Of a DNA stretch of 64,000 bases, positions 7,996-18,531 are shown one piece after another; the stretch's first letter is position 1; each line of letters opens with the position of its first letter. Where the stretch lies: the NCBI GenBank assembly GCA_019240475.1, contig JAFAYI010000034.1, positions 62,001-126,000 of the forward strand, read 5' to 3'. This stretch comes from Acidobacteriaceae bacterium. Lineage in GTDB: Bacteria; Acidobacteriota; Terriglobia; Bryobacterales; Bryobacteraceae. Position numbers and translations under genes: made by a program. The notes under the pieces are model-generated. The model saw only the letters and a program-made list of their open reading frames with translations, had not been told where the DNA came from and did not search any database.

Positions 7996-10854
7996 TTATC
8001 TCGGCAAATCCAACGTGGTGAGTTGCCACGACGGAGCCTCTTCGAACTGAAGCGCGTGCCTGTCTGCCTCTGCGCGATGCGATACACGCCACCCTAGCAA
8101 CCCGGCACACGTGACCAAGGCGAGCGCGATCGCGACACACCAACTGGGCTTATCCAATGCCTGCCGCTCCCATCCCGCTACCCGGAGCAGGACTTCCAGG
8201 ATCAGCATGATGCATATCCAGAACGCAATGTGCATGTTCGATTTGCCAGGCAGCCAGCAACAGGTGAACGGAATCTTCTGGTTGCCTTGCAGGCAAAGCT
8301 CAGTAGTGGCCAGCCCCAGCGAGGCAAGCAAAGCGAGATGTTCAATGGCCGGCTGCCAAGGCCAAGCAATGAAAAAGACGACCGACGCGATCGCCATTGC
8401 GGGAACAAGCGCCAGCGCCCACAGTGAACGCCGCATCGTAGTTACACAGTTCGAGCCGGCCTGGAGCGGTAATACCCGAAAAATCCAGTTTGCGGGTAGC
8501 TCAATTGGCAAGGAAAATACTGCCCGCATTCCCACGATCCAAAAGCTTGTGAGAATCATGCTTGCAGCCAGCATCGGCGCCGTGACCTGGCGCCAACTAT
8601 CCGTCACTGGCGCGCTCGAAATTTCTCTCGCAACCGGACTCTTTAACAGGAAGACGGTTAGCCCAAATCCAATGCCCAGGTAAAAGGCGAGAACGACTCG
8701 ATGCTGGCGGCTGCGCAGCAGTGTTCGAATGCTGAAGTGAACAAGGGCCGTCTCGAAGTTATTCCCAAATTTCAGGAGTCGAAGTTCACGATGCCGGCCG
8801 GGACGTATGTCTGGCTGCTCCACGATCTTTCGCAGCGATCGGAAGTAACACAACGCGTAGACTGACACGCTCGCGCCGATGGCAATCGCTAGCCCGTCCC
8901 CTGCGCGCGCCGCATAACAACCCAGCGCTGGAGAGCCATTCAACTGCTGGAACAGGCCCAGAAACCAATACGAAGGCGACCATCCCGGCGGCCCCGTGCT
9001 GTGTACATCAAACAGGTTTGGCCCAACGATGGCCGGCTGAAGAAAATAAATGCTAACCAGCACGCAGAAGACGGTCATCTGCAGAAACGATGAGACTTGG
9101 AGAAACCACTGCCGCGGAAGCAACTCCGCGGCCAGCCCTTGGAGGCCAAGAACGCTGCAATAAACGAATGCGCCGGCGGCGATCATAGTCACCCAGTACG
9201 TTCCAAAGAGGCGGAGCCATCCGCCGAACCCGCCGCTGGCGGGAATCTTGACGGGCGCGAGCGACAGCGCCGGCAATCCCTCCAGCCGCTGCCGTATATG
9301 CTCCGCTATCGGAGTTGCGTCAACCAGACCGCCGGGTCCAGTGTTGGAAAGCACCGCCAAGGCCCAGTCGCCCTTGGGGTGAAACATGACAGCGGCCGTA
9401 TACCCCGGCATCGCGCCTCCATGCATGTAGCAGCCATCGGGTGTCTGCCACCAGATGAGAGCGATTCGCGTGCCGGGCGGAATGAACGCCGCGTTCGCGG
9501 CAGAGTCGGTCATCTCCGCGCGCAACCGATGCGATTCCGCCAAAGCCGCCGCGAGTGCCCCGCCGTACTTGCCTGGATGCAGATTCTCTTGCAGGAATCG
9601 AAGCAGGTCCCTGGCCGTCGCATGCAGCGCTCCCGCGCCGGCAATGGCTGCGAATGTGGTCGGGGGGACTGGATCGCCATATCGGTGCGTCGATACGCGC
9701 CTGAACCCATCCGGTCCATCGCTGACGCCGTTGTACCCCTGAATGAGGCGCTTCCTTTGCTGCGGCGAAAGATGGACCACGGTATCCGTCAGCCCTAGTG
9801 GATCGGTCACCTCCCTTCGTATGAAATCCGCATAGTCCATGTGTTCGCGATCGGCCAGCACCTGCCCCAGCAATCCGAGCCCCAGGTTGCTGTACTCGAA
9901 TGAAGCATCTGCCGGCCTTTTCACTCCGTGCCGAGCCATGTAGTCGTACAAATCCGCCGCGCTAAAGCTGGCAAACGGATCGTCCTTGTTTTCCCGTTGG
10001 AAGCCGCTCGGCATTCGCGGCAAGCCGGAGTGATGCGTTGCTAAGTCAAGCAGCGTAATTTCGGCGCCAAACGGCCTTTCCACCGTGCCTGGCGGCAGCA
10101 ATTCGCGCAGCGGCTCATCCAACTTCACCGCGCCTTGTTCTACCATCTGCGCCAAGGCGAGAGCGGTGAACGTCTTCGTCACCGATCCGATTTCATAAAT
10201 CGAATCGGGGCTGGGGGCGCCATAGGCAAACACGCGCTCCTCGGCGCCTGTCAGTACGCCAATGGAAACTCCGCCGCGCGCAAATGCGCCACTGCGCCGC
10301 AGCGGCTCGAAATCGTGGTCCAGGACCTGTTGCATATGCGACGCCCGCGCCGGCGCCATCGCCGGCTGTGACGCGAAGTCTGTTAGAACTTGCGCCGGCA
10401 CGTATCGGTTGAACGCAAATGGCCAAACGATCCCCGCCAGCGCGTGGAGAGTAATCAGGAGCAATAACGGCGCCGCGCCCACGGCCCCGGCCTTTGCCAG
10501 AAACACCGTTCGTGTCCGCACAGGTAAAGGCGAGAGGATCATGACGTCGCGTCTGTCCGGAAAAACCGAGTTCCAGCTCAGCACCGCGAAAAGCCCCACC
10601 AGCAGCATGGTGGTTGCAATCAGAAAATGCTGAAGCGTCCAAACTGCAATCAGGAAGGCTTGGCCCGGCACAGCCATCCTTCCGCTGAAGTAAATGGCCG
10701 GTACCGAGAACATAAGGCTGAGGAAGATCAGCAGTGAGATGATCTGCCCCAGCAGTGCGCTGGCGTCGCCGCGCGCATGGATCGATAGCGCATCGATATC
10801 CACAATGCGCCAAAGGAAGTCGCGCAAGAGTACGCGAAACTGCCGCCTGCTCAC
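7996..10854 (-). CDS. ABC-2-type permease with inserted serine beta-lactamase/PBP-like domain
   Basis: One 952-residue frame combines two families. Residues 1-150 are an ABC-permease-like start with three hydrophobic segments (about 35-57, 66-95 and 120-147). Residues about 165-530 are a class C beta-lactamase/AmpH-type hydrolase with SVTK (Ser224, Lys227), YSN (Tyr321-Asn323) and HGG (His478-Gly480), all three active-site motifs intact. Residues about 545-950 return to a polytopic permease region with about eight hydrophobic segments. An odd number of N-terminal helices would place the hydrolase outside the cytoplasmic membrane. It lies 13 bases downstream of the ATPase gene and ends the padR operon. 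Related hydrolases act on D-amino-acid peptides, esters or beta-lactams. The substrate here is unknown, and linkage to export is an inference from the fusion and the operon. Confidence 0.85.
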   Translation of the reverse strand: MSRRQFRVLLRDFLWRIVDIDALSIHARGDASALLGQIISLLIFLSLMFSVPAIYFSGRMAVPGQAFLIAVWTLQHFLIATTMLLVGLFAVLSWNSVFPDRRDVMILSPLPVRTRTVFLAKAGAVGAAPLLLLITLHALAGIVWPFAFNRYVPAQVLTDFASQPAMAPARASHMQQVLDHDFEPLRRSGAFARGGVSIGVLTGAEERVFAYGAPSPDSIYEIGSVTKTFTALALAQMVEQGAVKLDEPLRELLPPGTVERPFGAEITLLDLATHHSGLPRMPSGFQRENKDDPFASFSAADLYDYMARHGVKRPADASFEYSNLGLGLLGQVLADREHMDYADFIRREVTDPLGLTDTVVHLSPQQRKRLIQGYNGVSDGPDGFRRVSTHRYGDPVPPTTFAAIAGAGALHATARDLLRFLQENLHPGKYGGALAAALAESHRLRAEMTDSAANAAFIPPGTRIALIWWQTPDGCYMHGGAMPGYTAAVMFHPKGDWALAVLSNTGPGGLVDATPIAEHIRQRLEGLPALSLAPVKIPASGGFGGWLRLFGTYWVTMIAAGAFVYCSVLGLQGLAAELLPRQWFLQVSSFLQMTVFCVLVSIYFLQPAIVGPNLFDVHSTGPPGWSPSYWFLGLFQQLNGSPALGCYAARAGDGLAIAIGASVSVYALCYFRSLRKIVEQPDIRPGRHRELRLLKFGNNFETALVHFSIRTLLRSRQHRVVLAFYLGIGFGLTVFLLKSPVAREISSAPVTDSWRQVTAPMLAASMILTSFWIVGMRAVFSLPIELPANWIFRVLPLQAGSNCVTTMRRSLWALALVPAMAIASVVFFIAWPWQPAIEHLALLASLGLATTELCLQGNQKIPFTCCWLPGKSNMHIAFWICIMLILEVLLRVAGWERQALDKPSWCVAIALALVTCAGLLGWRVSHRAEADRHALQFEEAPSWQLTTLDLPR

Positions 10855-10867
10855 AAATTCCCGCCTG

Positions 10868-11665
10868 CTAACTAAAAATCAGATCCGCGATCCGGCGCCA
10901 AACGTCTTCGGTGTCCTGTTCAATCGCAAGCTGGGCGAAGATGTCCTCGAGCGTCGGAACAGCCATCAGAGCGCGAAGCCGTTCAATCGAGTCGTCGGCC
11001 ACGATCTTGCCGCGGTGAAGAATCACAACGCGAGAGCAAAGGCGCTCCACCGTCTCCAGCTCGTGTGAGCTGAAGAGCACCACCTTCCCGCGCCGAGCAC
11101 ATTCTCGAATAAGGCCGCGCATCACCAGCGCGGAGTTCACGTCAAGCCCGGAAAAAGGTTCGTCCAGCAGAATCAAATCGGGACTGTGAAGCAGTGCGGC
11201 CGAAAGCAAAATCTTCTGCCGCATGCCCTTTGAGTAAGACGAAATCGCAAGATGACGATCGGCGTGCAAGCCGAACAAGCGCAATAGATCGTCGATCTTC
11301 TCGCGAACTGTACGAACCGGCAAATCGCGCAGCTGCGCCACCATGGTCAGATACTCCAGACCGCTCAGGTGCGAGTACAAGTGGGGCTCTTCCGGCACAT
11401 ACCCAAAGCGCTGTTTATAGCGCAGCGGCTCATGCTGAATGCGCTGGCCGTCAAAAAGAATTGCGCCCTTTGTGGGCTCAATCAGGCCGGTGATCATCTT
11501 GAGCGTCGTGGATTTACCCGAACCGTTCGGTCCCAGATAGCCGGTAATTTCTCCCGGGCGAGCCACGAAGCTGACATCTTCCACGGCCGGAATGCCGGAA
11601 TAGAGCTTGGTCACGCCGCGAAGTTCAAGCACGGGCTTACGGCTTTGGAGAATACATCCAGACAT
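10868..11665 (-). CDS. ABC transporter ATP-binding protein
   Basis: This is a complete 265-residue nucleotide-binding subunit with Walker A GPNGSGKS (about residues 45-52), the signature SYSKGMRQK, Walker B LILLDEP and a switch histidine in SSHELE. The sequence is of the CcmA/DrrA type used by ABC-2 exporters. Its partner is the permease-hydrolase fusion 13 bases downstream. The start overlaps the small membrane protein gene by 29 bases; a slightly later start is possible, but the conserved PVLELRGVTKLY begins only about 11 residues in. Confidence 0.93.
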   Translation of the reverse strand: MSGCILQSRKPVLELRGVTKLYSGIPAVEDVSFVARPGEITGYLGPNGSGKSTTLKMITGLIEPTKGAILFDGQRIQHEPLRYKQRFGYVPEEPHLYSHLSGLEYLTMVAQLRDLPVRTVREKIDDLLRLFGLHADRHLAISSYSKGMRQKILLSAALLHSPDLILLDEPFSGLDVNSALVMRGLIRECARRGKVVLFSSHELETVERLCSRVVILHRGKIVADDSIERLRALMAVPTLEDIFAQLAIEQDTEDVWRRIADLIFS

Positions 11666-11900
11666 AGACCGCCGAGCAGAGAGCGAGCGCGTAGTTTACG
11701 AGTAAACCGATCGCGAAAATGCGAACCGGCGGATACGCGATCCACTGTCTGAAAAGAGAAACAAAACAATCAAGGAGAAGGGCCGCGCCCAGTTCGCGCG
11801 GTCGTTTCAGATCGAAAATCCAGAGCATCTCTTCTGCAAAGCGCTCTTCGAATTCGGCCGGATGCAGCCAGAGCAGACCCCGATACGCCGCCCGAATCAT
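11637..11900 (-). CDS. Small membrane protein of the padR-ABC operon
   Basis: This 87-residue protein has a soluble N-terminal half (LHPAEFEERFAEEML, a motif often seen at the start of Acidobacteria ADOP-type permeases) and one or two hydrophobic segments (about residues 37-52 and 60-82). The motif suggests it is a stand-alone relative of the cytoplasmic head of those permeases. Its start overlaps the padR stop by ATGA and its end overlaps the ATPase start, so it sits inside a tightly coupled operon. Its function is unknown; an adaptor or accessory role for the exporter is plausible. Confidence 0.7.
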   Translation of the reverse strand: MIRAAYRGLLWLHPAEFEERFAEEMLWIFDLKRPRELGAALLLDCFVSLFRQWIAYPPVRIFAIGLLVNYALALCSAVYVWMYSPKP

Positions 11901-12244
11901 GCGGGACTCCTCTGGAAGCCCAGCCGCAGTTTCGCTTCGCGAATGGCTGCTTCCAGGCGCGCTACTTCAAGAGAAAGGACGCCCTTGCCTGCTTTCGTCA
12001 ACTTGTAATAGCGCCTTCTAGCTTCGATGCCCGTCCCCGCATTCTTCGTCTCCTCAACCAACCGCTCTTTCATCAGCTTTTGCAGATTGTCGTAGAGCGT
12101 CCCAGGGCCGAGTTTGTATCGACCCCCCGATTGGCGAGCGATCTCCTGCATGATTCCGTAGCCGTGGCGCTCCTCGCCGGCCAGCGATAACAGGATGTGG
12201 AGCGCCGCGGGCGAGAGAGGGACGAAGCGGTCCAGATCTTTCAT
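11897..12244 (-). CDS. PadR-family transcriptional regulator
   Basis: This 115-residue winged-helix protein shows the PadR fold signature: LSPAALHILLSLAGEERHGYGIMQEI, then GPGTLYDNLQKLMKERLVEE, then the RRRYYKLTKAGKGVL wing, with a short C-terminal dimerisation helix. PadR proteins usually repress a neighbouring transporter or their own operon and respond to small ligands. It is the first gene of the four-gene minus-strand operon and its promoter at 12256-12284 carries direct repeats that are good operator candidates, so autoregulation is likely. Confidence 0.92.
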   Translation of the reverse strand: MKDLDRFVPLSPAALHILLSLAGEERHGYGIMQEIARQSGGRYKLGPGTLYDNLQKLMKERLVEETKNAGTGIEARRRYYKLTKAGKGVLSLEVARLEAAIREAKLRLGFQRSPA

Positions 12245-12246
12245 GG

Positions 12247-12284
12247 TCGGATTCCGTTATACCGGATTCCGACACTAGGGTCAA
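12247..12284 (-). promoter_or_regulatory. padR operon promoter with direct-repeat operator candidate
   Basis: Read on the minus strand: TTGACC (12284-12279), a 17-bp spacer, TATAAC (12261-12256), then the padR ATG at 12244. The predicted transcription start lies only about 5 bases before the ATG, so the message would be nearly leaderless. The nonamer CGGAATCCG occurs on both sides of the -10 (forward CGGATTCCG at 12248-12256 and 12263-12271, 15 bp apart). This is a natural place for PadR binding, inferred from position only. Confidence 0.6.
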
Positions 12285-12305
12285 GCAAGGAAACAGGCCG
12301 CTCCC

Positions 12306-12335
12306 TTGCGCCCCCGTTTCTCAAGGTGCTTTAAT
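12306..12335 (+). promoter_or_regulatory. Candidate promoter of the rimP-nusA-infB operon
   Basis: TTGCGC (12306-12311), an 18-bp spacer and TTTAAT (12330-12335) form a plausible sigma70-type promoter. Transcription from about 12342 would run through the hairpin at 12361-12377 before reaching rimP. The match is moderate and no experiment supports it. Confidence 0.4.
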
Positions 12336-12360
12336 AGAAGAGGAAGCGACGCAGCCAACA

Positions 12361-12383
12361 GTGGGCGGAAAGCCCACTTTTTT
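12361..12383 (+). terminator. rimP leader attenuator hairpin
   Basis: GTGGGC (12361-12366) and GCCCAC (12372-12377) form a stem with a GGAAA loop, followed by six T (12378-12383). It is a complete intrinsic terminator 14 bases before the rimP ATG. The gene on the far side, padR, is divergent, so no upstream plus-strand gene ends here; it can only act on transcripts of rimP itself. Terminator-like hairpins ahead of rimP-nusA occur in other bacteria and are thought to allow NusA-linked feedback; that role here is inferred. Confidence 0.7.
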
Positions 12384-12396
12384 ATTGCAATCTGGA

Positions 12397-12879
12397 ATGT
12401 CAATGCCAGCCATCGAGAAATCCGGGCTCATCGAGCGCATCACCGCGCTCGGCGAACAGGCCGCCGCCGGAACCTCCATCGAAATCGCGGAGGTCCAGCT
12501 TAAAGGCGCCGGCAAAGCCCGCCTGCTCCGCGTGTATATTGATAGGCCAGGCGGCGTCACGCACGGCGATTGTGAGCTGATCTCCCAGCGATTGGGTCAG
12601 CTGCTCGACGAGGAGGACGCCATCCCGGGCGATAGCTACACGCTCGAGGTCAGCTCTCCCGGCGTCGAACGCCCGCTCTCGAAACCTCGGGACTTCGAGC
12701 GTGCAGTCGGGCAAAAGATTCGTCTCGCCGTCCGCGAGCCCATCGACGGCCAGATCCGTTTCGAAGGCCGGCTCGCCCAATTCGCGGGCGGCACGCTTCA
12801 ATTGGAGATTTCTCCGGGCCATCTTTTGCCCATCCCGCTCGAGCGGGTGCAGAAGGCGAACCTGAAGTTCGAGTGGTAA
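12397..12879 (+). CDS. rimP: Ribosome maturation factor RimP
   Basis: RimP binds the 30S subunit and assists its maturation. The 160-residue product shows the two family domains: an N-terminal alpha/beta domain with RVYIDRPGGVTHGDCELISQRLG and SYTLEVSSPGVERPL, then an SH3-like C-terminal domain with DGQIRFEGRLAQF and IPLERVQKANLKFEW. I use the ATG at 12397 (a second ATG at 12403 is possible). An in-frame GTG at 12361 lies inside the leader hairpin and would add unrelated residues. It is first in the operon, with nusA 56 bases downstream. Confidence 0.95.
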   Translation: MSMPAIEKSGLIERITALGEQAAAGTSIEIAEVQLKGAGKARLLRVYIDRPGGVTHGDCELISQRLGQLLDEEDAIPGDSYTLEVSSPGVERPLSKPRDFERAVGQKIRLAVREPIDGQIRFEGRLAQFAGGTLQLEISPGHLLPIPLERVQKANLKFEW

Positions 12880-12935
12880 TTTTTTCCCGGCTTCGACAAG
12901 CAACCAGATAACGGTAAAGGTCAAGAGGTAATCAC

Positions 12936-14588
12936 GTGGTTTCGATCTATCAGTCCATTGAAATGCTGAGCAAGGAGAAAGGCATCGACCCGCAGATCGT
13001 TCTCGACGCGGTCAAGGACGCCATGCTCGCAGCCGCCCGTAAGCACTTCCGCTCTCAGGAGGAGCTCATCGCCGATCTCGACGAGGGCACCGGCAATATC
13101 CAGATCTATAGCGTCAAGCAAGTGGTGGACGCGGTGGAAGATCCCTCGCGGCAGATCACGCTCTCGGCCGCCCGCCGCATCGATCCCAACGCTCAAGTCG
13201 GCATTGAAATCCGCGATCCCAAGCCCACCGACGTTCTCGGCCGCATCTCCGCGCAAACCGCCAAGCAAGTCATTCTGCAGAAGGTCCGCGAAGCCGAGCG
13301 CGATAGCGTCTTCTCCGAATTCCAGGGCCGCTCGGGCGAGCTCGTCAACTGTAGCGTCAAGCGCCTCGAAGGCCAGGATTACCTGGTCGACATGGGTAAA
13401 ACCGAAGCCCGCCTTCCCAAAAAGGAGCAGTCGCGCGTCGAAACTTTCAGCGTCGGCGACCGTGTCCGCTGCGTCATCAAAGGCGTCGAGCGCGGCGGCA
13501 AAAGCTCCGGCGTCATCGTCTCCCGCGCCGCGCCCGAACTCGTCATGCGCCTCTTCGAACAAGAGGTCCCCGAGATCTACGACAACACCGTCACCATAAA
13601 AGCCTGTGCCCGCGAAGCCGGCGAGCGCACCAAGATCGCCGTGTTCAGCCGCGACCGCGACGTCGATAGCGTCGGCGCATGCGTCGGCATGAAGGGCATG
13701 CGCGTGCAATCCATCATCCGCGAGCTACGCGGCGAAAAAATCGATATCATCGAATACTCGGACGACCCCGTGCAGTACGTCACCAAGGCCCTCAGCCCGG
13801 CTAAAATTTCGCGCGTCACGATTCTCGATCCCGTCGACAAGCACATGGAGGTTGTCGTCGACGATCTTCAGCTCTCCCTCGCCATCGGCAAGCGCGGCCA
13901 GAACGTCCGCCTCGCCGCTAAATTAGTCGGTTGGAAAATCGACATCAAGAGCGAAGAAGAAAAACGCCGCGAGATGGAAGTCAAAATGGCCGACATGGTT
14001 ATCTCCGGCGCCCCCGTCTCGGTTCTGCTCGATCACGGAGTCGACGAATATATCATTGAAAAGTTGGTTGCCGCTGGGATCGGCACCGTGGAGCGCCTTG
14101 GTTCCATGACGCCCGAACAGCTCGAAGCCATCCCGGATATTGACGAAACGGTGGTAAGTCAGGTTCAATCGGCAGTGGTGTCCTTTTACGGCGAATACGA
14201 TGAGCAGGAGGCGGAGGCGGCCGACCTGCAGGCTGAAGCTGGCGCGCCCGAAAGCGAACGCGAGATCGAAGCCGAGGTCGAAGCCGAAGCCGCGCCCGCC
14301 GACTCCGAAAGTCTCGACGCCGTTCTCGATGCCGCCGCGGCCGAAAGCCCTGGCGACGATTTCGCGGATGCCGATACGCCCGCTGCCTTTGAAAATATCG
14401 AAACAGGCGTGCTGGAGCACGATCTCGCCCGTCACGAATCCGCCCTTCTCGATCAAGGCGAGGACGGCGATGTCCTCGATCTCGGCCGCGTCGAAGGTCT
14501 CTCGGGGGCGCCTTCCACTCTGCGGTCTGTCGCCGACTCGTCGGAAACCGAAGACCCGGAAACGTCTGATACCATAAGGAAAAGCTAG
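12936..14588 (+). CDS. nusA: Transcription termination/antitermination factor NusA
   Basis: NusA binds RNA polymerase and nascent RNA to modulate pausing, termination and antitermination. The 550-residue product starts at a GTG preceded by AAGAGG. It contains the N-terminal polymerase-binding domain (about 1-125), an S1 domain (about 130-205), and KH1/KH2 domains (about 210-345) with VGACVGMKGMRVQSIIREL and LSLAIGKRGQNVRLA. A helix-hairpin-helix module follows near 365-420 (LVAAGIGTVERLGSMTPEQL). The last ~130 residues are a low-complexity acidic tail (EAEAADLQAEAGAPESEREI and onward), probably disordered. The usual ylxR gene is absent between nusA and infB. Confidence 0.96.
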   Translation: MVSIYQSIEMLSKEKGIDPQIVLDAVKDAMLAAARKHFRSQEELIADLDEGTGNIQIYSVKQVVDAVEDPSRQITLSAARRIDPNAQVGIEIRDPKPTDVLGRISAQTAKQVILQKVREAERDSVFSEFQGRSGELVNCSVKRLEGQDYLVDMGKTEARLPKKEQSRVETFSVGDRVRCVIKGVERGGKSSGVIVSRAAPELVMRLFEQEVPEIYDNTVTIKACAREAGERTKIAVFSRDRDVDSVGACVGMKGMRVQSIIRELRGEKIDIIEYSDDPVQYVTKALSPAKISRVTILDPVDKHMEVVVDDLQLSLAIGKRGQNVRLAAKLVGWKIDIKSEEEKRREMEVKMADMVISGAPVSVLLDHGVDEYIIEKLVAAGIGTVERLGSMTPEQLEAIPDIDETVVSQVQSAVVSFYGEYDEQEAEAADLQAEAGAPESEREIEAEVEAEAAPADSESLDAVLDAAAAESPGDDFADADTPAAFENIETGVLEHDLARHESALLDQGEDGDVLDLGRVEGLSGAPSTLRSVADSSETEDPETSDTIRKS

Positions 14589-14639
14589 TATTATCTTCAA
14601 ACTGCGGTGTCTTAAGGAGTTAACTGAGCAGTCTCTGGT

Positions 14640-17861
<3,222 letters not shown>

Positions 17862-17890
17862 TCTCGACCCAAGTTCTAAGTCTTTTTGAA

Positions 17891-17918
17891 AAGGGCACGC
17901 ACATGCGTGTCCTTTTTT
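17891..17918 (+). terminator. Rho-independent terminator after infB
   Basis: AAGGGCACGC (17891-17900) pairs with GCGTGTCCTT (17905-17914) around an ACAT loop, and the stem runs into a T-tract ending at 17918. It separates infB from the two secreted-protein genes, which therefore probably have their own promoter (a TATAAT is present at 17922-17927, without a clear -35). Confidence 0.85.
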
Positions 17919-17958
17919 GTTTATAATTTGCGCTAACTGAATGGAGGGTATTTTGCCT

Positions 17959-18531
17959 ATGACTCAGTTCGCTGCCAAGCCGCTCCTATGCGCCCTCGCC
18001 TGGACGGCGCTCCTCGCGCCTGTCGCCCGCCCCCAGGATCGGCTCACTCATGACGTGCATGAGTACATGGTCGCCGAATGGTCAACTCACCCCGAGCACT
18101 GCATCCGCGCGCTCCAGCTCTATGGGGAAAACACCTCCAACGCCGATCAGGCCTTAAAGGAATTGCAATCGGACCAGCCGGATACGGTTTACAAGCGATA
18201 CACCATAGCCATGAAAAGAGACTCCGCGGGGTTCTGGAATTTGCTCGCTACCGCCTCGGATGTCACAGGGTGCGGCGCCGCGAAGGAAGCGATTGAGCAC
18301 CTCTACTACGTCGATCCGGAGTCTCTGCAAAGCGCCTCCGAGGCCTATCAAGCAAAGAAGCTCATAGCGGGCCTCGCCTATTTGCTTGCCGCCGAACCAA
18401 CCACTCCGGCATCGCCCGATCCTCCTGCTCGAAGGGCCTACCGCGCCTGCTTCTCCAGAGATAAGACCGCGCTCTTCGACAAGGTGAACGAAACGCTCGG
18501 AACGCAAATACCCGGAAAGCAAACACAATGA
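17959..18531 (+). CDS. Secreted protein of unknown function, partner of the secretin-like gene
   Basis: This 190-residue protein begins at the ATG preceded by GGAGGG 11 bases upstream. The first ~25 residues are a signal peptide (LLCALAWTALLAPVARPQ). The mature part is mostly helical-looking with three Cys (HPEHCIRALQ, VTGCGAAKEA, RACFSRDK). The length and all-helical look recall small TPR-like or pilotin-like helper proteins, but no repeat consensus is secure. The stop overlaps the start of the next gene by ATGA, so the two products are made together and a periplasmic helper role for the secretin-like protein is a reasonable guess, not shown. Confidence 0.6.
   Translation: MTQFAAKPLLCALAWTALLAPVARPQDRLTHDVHEYMVAEWSTHPEHCIRALQLYGENTSNADQALKELQSDQPDTVYKRYTIAMKRDSAGFWNLLATASDVTGCGAAKEAIEHLYYVDPESLQSASEAYQAKKLIAGLAYLLAAEPTTPASPDPPARRAYRACFSRDKTALFDKVNETLGTQIPGKQTQ

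Noticed and set aside
12361..12396. Upstream GTG start for rimP
   Set aside because: Lies in the attenuator stem and encodes non-conserved residues; the ATG at 12397 is preferred.
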